Positions 43,922 through 51,368 are shown, counted from the stretch's first letter. The stretch is DNA of 64,000 nucleotides from Arthrobacter sp. Soil762 (GCF_001428335.1 NZ_LMSG01000018.1:222343-286342), one strand, 5' to 3'. The notes: generated from the letters alone by a model not told the origin. Translations and numbers: made by a program.

Positions 43922-43938
43922 ATGAGAATCATTATCAT
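43922..43938 (-). promoter_or_regulatory. Zur box
   Basis: ATGATAATGATTCTCAT (minus strand) is a 17-bp palindrome of the 7-1-7 Zur type, with one symmetric pair mismatched each side. It is 14 bp before the CobW-family start and should repress it and rpmJ when zinc is plentiful. Confidence 0.85.
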
Positions 43939-44057
43939 TTACAAGCCAGCGTACCCAGGAGGGCAACTTATAGAGTGGTTCCCAGGGAGCCCTGCGCCAG
44001 GCTCCGGCACCACCCCTCGTTAGCTGTGCCCGCGGTACCAAGGCTTCAGGAGGCCCC

Positions 44058-45224
44058 ATGCTTGTGCTCGTCATCAACTCCGGTTCGTCCTCGCTCAAGT
44101 ACCAGGTCCGTGACGTGGCCGCCGGCATAGTCCTGACCGAAGGGCTGATCGAGAAGATCGGCATGGGCAACGGCGGTGATGGCGACGGCGAAATCGAGGG
44201 CCCCCGGGACCATGCGGAAGCGCTGGAACTCGTAGATGCCGCGATCCATGCCGAGCTCGGGGACCTCGAGCTGGCAGCGGTGGGTCACCGCGTGGTGCAC
44301 GGCGGCGAACGGTTCGCCGAGCCGGTGCTGATCGACAACGAGATCACCCGCGCCATCGAGCGCCTCAATCCGCTGGCGCCGCTGCACAACCCCGCCAGCG
44401 TCCTGGGCATCCGCGCCATCAGCAGGAAGTGGCCGGACCTGCCGCAGGTGGCCGTGTTCGACACCGCCTTCCACCGCACCTTGCCAGAGCACGCCTGGCG
44501 CTACGCCGTCCCGGACGAGCTCTACACCAACCATGGCATCCGCCGCTATGGCTTCCACGGCACCTCGCACGAGTACGTCACCCACCGCGCCGCCGCGCTG
44601 CTGGATCTGCCCGTGGACGAGTTCGACGGCGTGATCGCCCACCTGGGGAACGGCGCCTCCGTCACGGCCATCCGCCGCGGCCATTCGGTGGACACGTCCA
44701 TGGGCTTCACCCCGCTGGAGGGCCTGGTGATGGGCACCCGCTCGGGCGACCTCGATCCCTCCATCCTGGTATTCCTGGGCCGGAACGGGTGGACGCCGGA
44801 GGACATTGACACCATGCTCAACCGCGAATCGGGGCTGAAGGGGCTCGCCGGGAACAACGACATGCGCTCGGTGGTGGAGGCGGCAGAGGCCGGCGATGCC
44901 AAGGCTTCGATGGCGCTCGCGGTCACGTCCTACCGGCTGGCAAAGTACATCGGCGGCTACCACGTGGCCGTCGGCGGAGCCAAGGCGCTCGTGTTCACGG
45001 CGGGGATCGGCGAAAACTCGCACCAGTTCCGCACACTCGTGACCGACAGGCTGCATGCGCTGGGCATAGAGCTCGACGCCGGCCTGAACAGTCAGCGGTC
45101 CAAGGAACCGCGCGTGATTTCCACGGCTGCGTCCGTCATCCCCGTTCTGGTGGTGCCCACCGACGAGGAGCGCGCCATCGCAGAGGCGACTGCCGCCGTC
45201 GTCCATTCATCGATTGCTCCGTAA
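44058..45224 (+). CDS. ackA: Acetate kinase
   Basis: AckA makes ATP and acetate from acetyl phosphate, or the reverse. The product has 388 aa from the ATG at 44058 behind AGGAGG. Family motifs: VLVINSGSSSLKY near residues 3-15, RYGFHGTSHEYV near 167, GNGASVTA near 198, TRSGDLDP near 227 and GIGENS near 315. Its final residues (SIAP) and stop TAA are supplied by the left arm of a palindromic repeat. pta lies upstream with zinc-regulated genes on the opposite strand in between. Confidence 0.95.
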   Translation: MLVLVINSGSSSLKYQVRDVAAGIVLTEGLIEKIGMGNGGDGDGEIEGPRDHAEALELVDAAIHAELGDLELAAVGHRVVHGGERFAEPVLIDNEITRAIERLNPLAPLHNPASVLGIRAISRKWPDLPQVAVFDTAFHRTLPEHAWRYAVPDELYTNHGIRRYGFHGTSHEYVTHRAAALLDLPVDEFDGVIAHLGNGASVTAIRRGHSVDTSMGFTPLEGLVMGTRSGDLDPSILVFLGRNGWTPEDIDTMLNRESGLKGLAGNNDMRSVVEAAEAGDAKASMALAVTSYRLAKYIGGYHVAVGGAKALVFTAGIGENSHQFRTLVTDRLHALGIELDAGLNSQRSKEPRVISTAASVIPVLVVPTDEERAIAEATAAVVHSSIAP

Positions 45225-45269
45225 CGGCCCTTCCGGGCGCTCAAAACGGCGGTTACGGAGCAATCGATG
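45208..45269. repeat. Palindromic repeat family 1, copy B
   Basis: Perfect 18-bp arms CATCGATTGCTCCGTAAC (45208-45225) and its complement (45252-45269) extend four more bases with one mismatch. The loop is about 18 nt, ending in AAAA. It contains the ackA stop codon and is the best-preserved copy. Confidence 0.92.
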
Positions 45270-45291
45270 GGGCATGGCGTAGCCTCAGTCC

Positions 45292-45849
45292 ATGCCTGAG
45301 ATCACTTTGCCCATCCGCAGTGAGCGTTTGGTCCTGCGGAGGTTCGAAGGTACGGACCTGGACGCCTTCCATGCCTACCATTCGCTGCCCGACACCGCCC
45401 GGTTCCTGCCAGGGGAGGCCAAGAGCTACACCAAGTGCATGGAGTCCGTGGGAAAGTACGCCAACTTCGTCTTCGAGCAGGAGGGTGACTGGATATGCCT
45501 GGCCGTCGAGCCGAAGGGATCGCCGGGGCTGCTGGGCGAAGTGGTGCTGAAGTGGCTTCCGGGCCGTGGGCAGGGCGAAATCGGATGGACCCTGGCGCCG
45601 GCAGCGCGGGGCAAGGGCTACGGGGCCGAGGCCGCGGATGCGGTGCTGAAGCTGGGGTTCGAGGAACTGGGGATGCACCGGATCGAGGCAAAGCTCGACG
45701 CCCTGAACACCGCCTCCGCTGCTCTATGCGAACGGCTGGGCATGCGGTTGGAGGCCCGGCTGGTGGACAAATGGCATTACAAAGGCCAGTGGGCCACCGA
45801 GCTGGGCTACGCGATCCTCGAGGACGAATGGCGCGCCCGGCGCCGGTGA
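45292..45849 (+). CDS. GNAT-family acetyltransferase, RimJ-like
   Basis: The product has 185 aa. It opens with TLPIRSERLVLRRFEGTDLDAF. The acetyl-CoA loop is WTLAPAARGKGYGAEA (near residues 98-113; the R-G-K-G-Y-G core is intact), and MHRIEAKLDALNTASAALCERLGM is the hallmark of ribosomal-protein-acetylating RimJ/RimL relatives. Target unknown. It lies between two family 1 repeats. Confidence 0.88.
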   Translation: MPEITLPIRSERLVLRRFEGTDLDAFHAYHSLPDTARFLPGEAKSYTKCMESVGKYANFVFEQEGDWICLAVEPKGSPGLLGEVVLKWLPGRGQGEIGWTLAPAARGKGYGAEAADAVLKLGFEELGMHRIEAKLDALNTASAALCERLGMRLEARLVDKWHYKGQWATELGYAILEDEWRARRR

Positions 45850-45863
45850 TCGACGCATTCGGT

Positions 45864-45882
45864 GATCGAGCCTGTCGAGATC
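45864..45882. repeat. GATCGAG/CTGTCGAGATC intergenic motif
   Basis: GATCGAGCCTGTCGAGATC is an inexact palindrome preceded by a direct repeat of CGGTGATCGA (45844 and 45860). It resembles short elements common between genes in related actinobacteria. Its right end runs into repeat copy C. Confidence 0.5.
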
Positions 45883-45884
45883 CG

Positions 45885-45944
45885 ATCGGTTGCTCCGTAA
45901 CGGCCCTTTTGACCCCTGAAAACGGCGGTTAGGGAGCAACCGAT
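45885..45944. repeat. Palindromic repeat family 1, copy C
   Basis: The arms 45885-45901 (ATCGGTTGCTCCGTAAC) and 45928-45944 match at 16 of 17 positions; one G/C pair is lost (GTTAGGG). The centre is CGGCCCTTTTGACCCCTGAAAACGGCG-like, the same layout as copy B. Confidence 0.88.
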
Positions 45945-46050
45945 GGGTTATCTCAGGCCATTGACTGCCTGCTGGGCCAAGGCCAAACTGGCGTTGTGCC
46001 TAGCTGCCGGCCATGCCGCGCTGGCAACAGGCGTGTCCAAGGAGAATCCG

Positions 46051-46518
46051 ATGCCCACCGTGGAAGAAAACGTCTACATTGCCCGCCCGCCACAGGAAGT
46101 CTTCAATTTCCTGTCAAAGGGCGAAAACATTCCAGTCTGGGACTCCTCGGCGGTCCATGCCGAAACGGTCGGGACCGAGCCTGTTGCAGTCGGCACCCGG
46201 GTCAAGGGCGCCAGCAAGGTGGTGGGCAGGAAATTCGACTGGACTACGGAGGTCATCGAATTCCAGCCTCCAACCCGCTTTGTATCCCGCTCGGTGGAAG
46301 GAAAGCTGGAATTCACTGTCACCAATGTCCTGGAACCTGAAGGTGACGGGACCCGCCTGAATTTCCGGATCGATGCGGCATCTGGCCTGGGCGGCGTGTT
46401 CGGCAAACTGGCCGACCGGTTCGTGGAACAAGCCCAGGCCCGGACTGTCCGTGCCAACCTCGAGACACTGGCCGAACTGCTGGTCGAGCACCCCGAATAT
46501 GGCAGGGATGACGGCTGA
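46051..46518 (+). CDS. SRPBCC-family protein
   Basis: The product has 155 aa from the ATG at 46051 behind AAGGAGA; the frame opens earlier within a repeat. It has the polyketide-cyclase/dehydrase-like fold: NVYIARPPQEVFNFLSKGEN at the N-terminus, FDWTTEVIEFQPPTRFVSRS and a long C-terminal helix ending LAELLVEHPEY. It should bind a hydrophobic ligand; none can be named. TTGACT-N17-CAAACT (45961-45989) is a plausible promoter. Confidence 0.82.
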   Translation: MPTVEENVYIARPPQEVFNFLSKGENIPVWDSSAVHAETVGTEPVAVGTRVKGASKVVGRKFDWTTEVIEFQPPTRFVSRSVEGKLEFTVTNVLEPEGDGTRLNFRIDAASGLGGVFGKLADRFVEQAQARTVRANLETLAELLVEHPEYGRDDG

Positions 46519-46531
46519 GCCGCGAGATCCG

Positions 46532-46641
46532 ATCGGTTGCTCCCCACCGGCACCCTAGCCTCGCAAGCCCGGCCAGGGAACCCTGCCGGCGTGGGCCCAC
46601 GGCCCTTTTGACGCTGAAAACGGCGGTTACGGAGCAACCGA
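46532..46641. repeat. Palindromic repeat family 1, copy D, interrupted
   Basis: The right part (46596-46641: CGGCCCTTTTGACGCTGAAA and arm) is normal, but the left arm stops after ATCGGTTGCTCC (46532-46543). About 50 bp of unrelated sequence with its own CCGGCCAGGG/CCCTGCCGG hairpin stands in the place of GTAA. Confidence 0.8.
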
Positions 46642-46646
46642 CGGGA

Positions 46647-48887
46647 TTATTTGAGGCCAGCCCCCGGCAGCAGGTCCTTGGCGCCGAGGGAGTCGGCGAT
46701 GAACGCATAGTCCCACGCCCTCTCGCGCCACTGGACGTAACGCCCGGACGCGCCGCCGTGGCCGCCGTCCATTTCGATCTTCATCACCACGGGCTCCGTG
46801 CCCGTGGTCTTGTTCCGCAGTTCCTGGACCCATTTGGCCGGCTCCACGTACAGGACGCGGGTGTCGTTGAAGGACGTCACCGCGGCCACCTTGGGGTAAG
46901 CCACTGAATGCACGTTCTCGTACGGTGAATAGGACTTCATGTAGGCGTACACCTCGGGGTCCGTGATGGGGTTGCCCCACTCCTCCCATTCCAGCGCGGA
47001 CAGCGGAAGCTCCGGGTCCAGGATGGTGGTGAGGGCATCCACAAACGGCACCTGCGCCACCACCGCGGCGTACTTTTCCGGTGCCAGGTTGGCCACCGCG
47101 CCCATCAGCAGCCCGCCTGCCGAGCCGCCCAGCGCCGCAACCCGGGCCGGATCCACCCACCCGGAATTGGCCAGCCAGTCGGTGGCGTCCACAAAGTCGG
47201 TGAAGGTGTTCTTCTTGGCGAGCTTCTTGCCGTCCTCATACCAGTGCCGGCCCAGCTCGCCGCCGCCACGGATGTGCGCGATCACAAACACCACACCGCG
47301 GTCCAACAGCGACAGCCGGGCGATGCCGAAACCGGGGTCCATGCTCAGCTCGTAGGAGCCGTACCCGTAGACCAGGCCAGCCGCCGTCGAATCCTGTTTG
47401 ACGTCCTTGTGCCGCAGCACAGACAGGGGGATCCGCGTGCCGTCCGCGGCGTTTGCCCATTCGCGGGTTGCCACGTAATCGCTGCCGTCGTAGCCGCCCA
47501 GCACCGGGCTTTCCTTGCGCAGCAGCAGTTCGCCGGCGGGCTGCGCCGCGGTGGGCAGCACAAAGTCGTAGACGCGCGACGGCGTGAAGTAGGACGTGTA
47601 GCCCAGCCGGATGACCGGTGCCTCGTAGTCCGAACCGCCGACGCCGGCCGTGTACAGCTCCTCGTCGAACGCCGGTTCCACCGGGGCTTCCTGTGTGGGC
47701 GTACCGAGGCCGGCCAGTCCCATCACCTGGACGCGTTCGATGGTGTCTTTGCGGACGGACACAATCAGGTGCGTGGAGGTGACGCCGGCACCGTTGACGC
47801 GGACGTCGTCGGAATGCTCGACGACGGTGCTCCAGTGCTGCTCGGCCAACGGCTTGGCGAGCTCGGCGGGGTCCGCCAGGGAGACCATGGAGTTGATGGC
47901 ACCGCGGTTGTGGGTGAGCAGAATACGTTCTGATTTTTCGCCGTCAGGACCGGTGAGCAGGAACGGCTCGGCCTCGTAGAGGACGCGCTCGTCCCGCGAA
48001 ATCACGGTGGTGAGGGCCGCCGTCGGGTCATCGAAACGCAGCAGGCGGGTCTCGCTGTACTCGGAGCAGCCGATGCCCAGCACGAGGTGGCGCCTGTCAG
48101 AGGAGAGCTCAAAGCCCAGCCACATGGCGACGTCGTCCTCCTGGTAAATCACCTCATCGTCGGAGACCGGCGTGCCCAGGACGTGGGACTTGACCTGGTA
48201 AGGGCGCCACGAATCGTCCACCACGGTGTAGAAAATGCGCGTGCCGTCGGGGGAGAAACTGACGCCGTAGAAGATGTTCTCGATGACGTCCGGGAGGAGT
48301 TCACCGGTGCGGAGGTCCTTGATGCGGAGGGTGAAACGTTCGTCGCCGGCATTGTCCACGGCGTAGGCGTAGAGGTTCCCGTCCACCGTGACGGCCGAGC
48401 CGCCCACCGAGAAGAACGGCTTGCCTTCGGCCTCGATGTTGCCGTCCAGCAGCATTTCCTCGCCGGGCATTTCGACGCCGGCCTCCACGGCGGGGGGAGT
48501 CCAGTCGGCCACGGGGTTGCCGGTGTCCTGGGCGCGGACGCGGCACTGGATGCCGTACTCCTTGCCTTCGACCGAGCGGCTGAAGTACCACCAGCCGTCC
48601 TTGCGGTTTGGGACAGACAGGTCTGTCTCCTGCGTGCGGCCCTTGATTTCCTGGAAGATGGCCTCGCGCAGCGGCTCCTGGTGGGCGGTGACGGCCTCCT
48701 GGTAGGCGTTCTCGGCCTTCAGGTGCTCAACCACCTCGGCGGATTCCTTCTCGCGCAGCCATTCGTAGTTGTCCACGAAAGTATCGCCATGGTGCGTCCG
48801 CTCGTGCGGGACCTTCTTGGCCACTGGGGGCGTGGGGGAGGAAGCGGCGGACGAAGTGGCGGAATCCTGCAGCGGAGTCTGGGTCAT
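46647..48887 (-). CDS. S9 family peptidase (oligopeptidase B/prolyl oligopeptidase)
   Basis: The product has 746 aa. An N-terminal region and a beta-propeller (residues about 80-440) precede an alpha/beta-hydrolase domain with the nucleophile motif GGSAGGLL near residue 577, Asp in SFNDTRV near 665 and His in DGGHGG near 700. HIRGGGELGRHWYEDGK and the length fit protease II (PtrB), which cuts short peptides after Lys/Arg. No signal peptide, so cytosolic. Its stop lies next to repeat copy D. Confidence 0.9.
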   Translation of the reverse strand: MTQTPLQDSATSSAASSPTPPVAKKVPHERTHHGDTFVDNYEWLREKESAEVVEHLKAENAYQEAVTAHQEPLREAIFQEIKGRTQETDLSVPNRKDGWWYFSRSVEGKEYGIQCRVRAQDTGNPVADWTPPAVEAGVEMPGEEMLLDGNIEAEGKPFFSVGGSAVTVDGNLYAYAVDNAGDERFTLRIKDLRTGELLPDVIENIFYGVSFSPDGTRIFYTVVDDSWRPYQVKSHVLGTPVSDDEVIYQEDDVAMWLGFELSSDRRHLVLGIGCSEYSETRLLRFDDPTAALTTVISRDERVLYEAEPFLLTGPDGEKSERILLTHNRGAINSMVSLADPAELAKPLAEQHWSTVVEHSDDVRVNGAGVTSTHLIVSVRKDTIERVQVMGLAGLGTPTQEAPVEPAFDEELYTAGVGGSDYEAPVIRLGYTSYFTPSRVYDFVLPTAAQPAGELLLRKESPVLGGYDGSDYVATREWANAADGTRIPLSVLRHKDVKQDSTAAGLVYGYGSYELSMDPGFGIARLSLLDRGVVFVIAHIRGGGELGRHWYEDGKKLAKKNTFTDFVDATDWLANSGWVDPARVAALGGSAGGLLMGAVANLAPEKYAAVVAQVPFVDALTTILDPELPLSALEWEEWGNPITDPEVYAYMKSYSPYENVHSVAYPKVAAVTSFNDTRVLYVEPAKWVQELRNKTTGTEPVVMKIEMDGGHGGASGRYVQWRERAWDYAFIADSLGAKDLLPGAGLK

Positions 48888-48954
48888 GCCTTCAATATAT
48901 AGAGCCGGGCGGACAAAATGGCCGCCGTTCGCTACCGGGGTAGCGCCGCCAAAC

Positions 48955-49063
48955 GCTCTCTCACTTTCGTTGCCTAAATGCCCAACGCTCTCTCAGTTCC
49001 CGCCGCACGGAGCGATCGCCAGTGAGAGAGCGTCGCTGGAAAGCCTGCATTAAGTGAGAGAGC
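48955..49063. repeat. Palindromic repeat family 2, copy 2
   Basis: GCTCTCTCAC at 48955, near-copy GCTCTCTCAG at 48987, then GTGAGAGAGC at 49022 and 49054. Same-orientation boxes are again exactly 32 bp apart. The middle segment (CCGCACGGAGCGATCGCC) differs completely from copy 1. TGCATTAAGTGAGAGAGCGT at the right end closely matches copy 1. Confidence 0.9.
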
Positions 49064-49099
49064 GTTCGGACGGGCTGCTAAGTTACCGGCCGGAACCCC

Positions 49100-49128
49100 T
49101 TGAACCGACCTCCGCTGGGTGCTAAAAC
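49100..49128 (+). promoter_or_regulatory. Promoter of the candidate small RNA
   Basis: TTGAAC (49100-49105), a 17-bp spacer and TAAAAC (49123-49128) predict a start near 49135, about 147 nt before a classical terminator. No open reading frame lies between. Confidence 0.5.
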
Positions 49129-49134
49129 GGCATT

Positions 49135-49281
49135 ACCGGGAGGATCCGGACGCGTTCTTTTTCATCTGCCTCTTAGGGCGGTTAGCCGTTTCGGCACGCC
49201 ACAGCGCCAGATAGCGCATCGGCAGTCTGCGGGCGACCCTTCCGATACGGTGGCCCCCGGCATTGCCGGGGGTCACTTTTT
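49135..49281 (+). ncRNA. Candidate structured small RNA
   Basis: The 147-nt stretch has a promoter in front and a strong intrinsic terminator behind, and no credible ORF. Several hairpins can form in order: CCGG-gaggat-CCGG (49137-49150 region), GGCG(GCCG-ttt-CGGC)CGCC near 49177-49200, GCGC-cagata-GCGC near 49205-49218, ATCGG...CCGAT near 49219-49245, then the terminator. I do not recognise it as 6S, tmRNA, SRP or RNase P RNA. It could also be the leader of an unseen peptide, but the downstream gene has its own promoter. Confidence 0.5.
49254..49281 (+). terminator. Rho-independent terminator
   Basis: CCCCCGGC (49254-49261) pairs perfectly with GCCGGGGG (49265-49272), with a 3-nt loop, followed by TCACTTTTT. 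It is the most canonical intrinsic terminator in the window and acts on the plus strand, where no protein gene precedes it. Confidence 0.85.
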
Positions 49282-49356
49282 GGCGCCCCCAGCTAATCCG
49301 GTGTGGCTAGCCTGGCCATGCCTTTGTGGGTTGCCACAGGACCCTGGACAGGGACC

Positions 49357-49385
49357 TTGACAGGGCGTCATTATCGCGGGCTAAT
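49357..49385 (+). promoter_or_regulatory. Promoter of the 49416 gene
   Basis: TTGACA (49357-49362), 17 bp, GCTAAT (49380-49385). The start would be near 49392, leaving a 24-nt leader. Confidence 0.6.
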
Positions 49386-49415
49386 TGGAAGCACTCTTAG
49401 TAATTTTTGGGGGCG

Positions 49416-49832
49416 ATGATGCGAAACTTAATTCCGAAAGGCATCCTCCGGAAGGTGCTCCTGCCGCCCACATACGGCTTGCACCTGACACCCGGCGCAG
49501 AGTTCACGGTGCTCTCCGTCGAAGTCTGGAGCACGTGCCTTGTGGTCAACATCCATGTGGAATCCGCTGCCGGCAGAGCGGTCCCCGAAATTACTATCGA
49601 AGATCATTGGGGCACGCTCTACACCTTGCGGGATTCAGCCAGCATAGGCTCCCGGAACCTGCAGGTTTTCACTCCGTCCCTGCCGCCCGGCACCAGAAGC
49701 CTGACCATCAGGTCCACGGACGACGCCAACGCTCGCCTGGTGGTGAGCTTCGCCGTCCCGCTGATGCGGGAAGCCGGCGAAGCAGCCAAGGCGCCGGTTT
49801 CCCGCCCGGTCCGACTGCGCCGTCCGGCCTAG
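49416..49832 (+). CDS. Hypothetical beta-rich protein
   Basis: The product has 138 aa from the ATG at 49416 (a second ATG follows at once) with GGGGGC before it. It is predicted to be mostly beta-strand (FTVLSVEVWSTCLVVNIHVES, LTIRSTDDANARLVVSFAVPL). No signal peptide, a basic C-terminus. The alternating strands suggest an Ig-like or sandwich fold. No recognised family. It has its own promoter. Confidence 0.65.
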   Translation: MMRNLIPKGILRKVLLPPTYGLHLTPGAEFTVLSVEVWSTCLVVNIHVESAAGRAVPEITIEDHWGTLYTLRDSASIGSRNLQVFTPSLPPGTRSLTIRSTDDANARLVVSFAVPLMREAGEAAKAPVSRPVRLRRPA

Positions 49833-49867
49833 GAGCAGGCCAATCAAGAACGCACTCACTGCAGGGA

Positions 49868-49909
49868 TTGAGAGAGGGTTCGGGAAATTTCTGCAGGATG
49901 TGAGAGAGC
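49868..49909. repeat. Palindromic repeat family 2, half copy 3
   Basis: TTGAGAGAGG (49868) and GTGAGAGAGC (49900) are 32 bp apart in the same orientation, matching the right half of copies 1 and 2. The left half is missing or decayed to ACGCACTCACT. Confidence 0.75.
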
Positions 49910-49977
49910 GTTGATGGCGGGCAGGCGTATCCTGATCACGCAAAGGCGTACCCGCCCAGCGTGAGAGGGGAAGTTCC

Positions 49978-50175
49978 ATGACCATCCCGCCAGTGCACGA
50001 ACCAGAGCCGTTCCCGCCGGAACCAGGCCCGGACCCCTTCAATCCGGAGCCCACCCATCCCGGCCACCCGGGACCGGACAGGCCCAGCCCCATCCCGACG
50101 CCGGAACCGCCAGGCCCGCTGCCCGTCCCGGATCCCGGGCCCGCACCGCTGCGCCCGGACCCCACCCGGAGTTAA
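49978..50175 (+). CDS. Small proline-rich protein
   Basis: The product has 65 aa from the ATG at 49978, preceded by GAGAGGGGAAG. Nearly half the residues are proline, with many E, D and H (for example EPFPPEPGPDPFNPEP). It is expected to be extended and disordered. No signal peptide. The good ribosome binding site and following terminator support it as a gene, but composition alone gives no function. Confidence 0.55.
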   Translation: MTIPPVHEPEPFPPEPGPDPFNPEPTHPGHPGPDRPSPIPTPEPPGPLPVPDPGPAPLRPDPTRS

Positions 50176-50183
50176 GTCACCGA

Positions 50184-50218
50184 TGAAACGGCCCCTGGCA
50201 CAGCCGGGGGCCGTTTCA
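50184..50218. terminator. Bidirectional terminator
   Basis: TGAAACGGCCCC (50184-50195) pairs perfectly with 50207-50218, plus an inner GGC/GCC pair. Outer AAAC/GTTT bases give short A/T ends on both strands, suiting convergent genes. Confidence 0.8.
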
Positions 50219-50258
50219 CTTGGTGCCCGCTAGTACCCGGACCGTGTTGCCCGGCGCA

Positions 50259-51368
50259 CTACCCGCCCGCGTACTCGGGCAGCCGGCCTTCGCGCATTGC
50301 CGCGGCCACCTGGGCGATCCCGCCATAGTCCGGGAACACCACCGACGCCCCACCTGGTGCCGTGCCCACCCCGGCTGTCGGCAGCGTGAGCGAAACAACG
50401 GCGTTGGGGTCGATGCCGCGCATGCCGTAGGCCAGGACCGCGACGCCCACAGGATCAAAGCCCTGGTCCACGGTGAGGTAGCCGGATGCGAAATTCACCA
50501 GCGCCCGCACCGCAGTCACATCGTGCAGGGCGCCGTCGCTGGTGAGCCGGGCGAGGATGGCGCGGAGGAACGTCTGCTGGTTCCTGACCCGCTGGAAGTC
50601 GCCGTCGACGAAGGCGTAGCGCTCGCGGACGAATTCCAGCGCCGCCTGGCCGTCGAGGTGGTTCACCCCCGGTGTGAAGACGTGCTGGGTTTCGTGGGTG
50701 GACTGGAACGGCACGGTGACGTTCACGTCGATTCCGCCCAGCCCGTCGGTGAGCGTCCTGAAACCGTGGAAGTCCAGCATGACGGTGTGGTCGATGTGGG
50801 TCCCCATCAGGGACTCCACCGTGCGGGTCGCGAGCGGTATGCCGCCCACCTGCAGGCTGTCGTTGATCTTGGCGTAGCCGTAGTCGGGGATGCTTACGTA
50901 CAGGTCGCGCATGAGAGACACCACATGCACGCTGTGGCGGTCGGCCGGGATGTGGACCAGCATGAGCGTGTCGGCGCGGTGGTCCTGCGATTCGCCCGTG
51001 GCTGCGGTGTGGGCTGCCTGCTCCCGGGCGTTCGCGCGGCTGTCACTGCCGATCACCAGGATGTTCATCGGTGCCGCCGGGAGTTCCGCGATGGGTTCGG
51101 GCGGCGGGGGTGGGGCAGGTGCCGGTGGCGGTGGCAGTGTCGTCTCCGAAGGAGTCGGGGTGGCGGTGTCAGTGGTGGTGGGCACCGGGGCCGCAACTTC
51201 CGCGGCAGGCTTGGTGAACAGCAGGGCGGACACGGCGACGACCGCAACCAGTACCAGCGACAGCACCGCAGCGATCATTCGGCGCCGTTTCAGCGCGGCA
51301 GGCGCAGCAGGCTCGGGGCCGGAATTGCCGGGGCCGATCGGATCAGGACCGCTTGGGTTGCTCACCAT
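50259..51368 (-). CDS. LytR-CpsA-Psr (LCP) family glycopolymer ligase
   Basis: The product has 369 aa. A short cytosolic N-terminus and one membrane helix (residues about 29-50) are followed by a P/T/E-rich linker and the LCP domain. NILVIGSDSR near 115, RADTLMLVHI near 142, VVSLMRDLYVSIP near 162 and the Arg/Asp residues of FVRERYAFVDGDFQR near 270 are the pyrophosphate/Mg binding sites. LCP enzymes attach wall polymers such as teichoic acids or arabinogalactan-like glycans to peptidoglycan. Confidence 0.9.
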   Translation of the reverse strand: MVSNPSGPDPIGPGNSGPEPAAPAALKRRRMIAAVLSLVLVAVVAVSALLFTKPAAEVAAPVPTTTDTATPTPSETTLPPPPAPAPPPPPEPIAELPAAPMNILVIGSDSRANAREQAAHTAATGESQDHRADTLMLVHIPADRHSVHVVSLMRDLYVSIPDYGYAKINDSLQVGGIPLATRTVESLMGTHIDHTVMLDFHGFRTLTDGLGGIDVNVTVPFQSTHETQHVFTPGVNHLDGQAALEFVRERYAFVDGDFQRVRNQQTFLRAILARLTSDGALHDVTAVRALVNFASGYLTVDQGFDPVGVAVLAYGMRGIDPNAVVSLTLPTAGVGTAPGGASVVFPDYGGIAQVAAAMREGRLPEYAGG

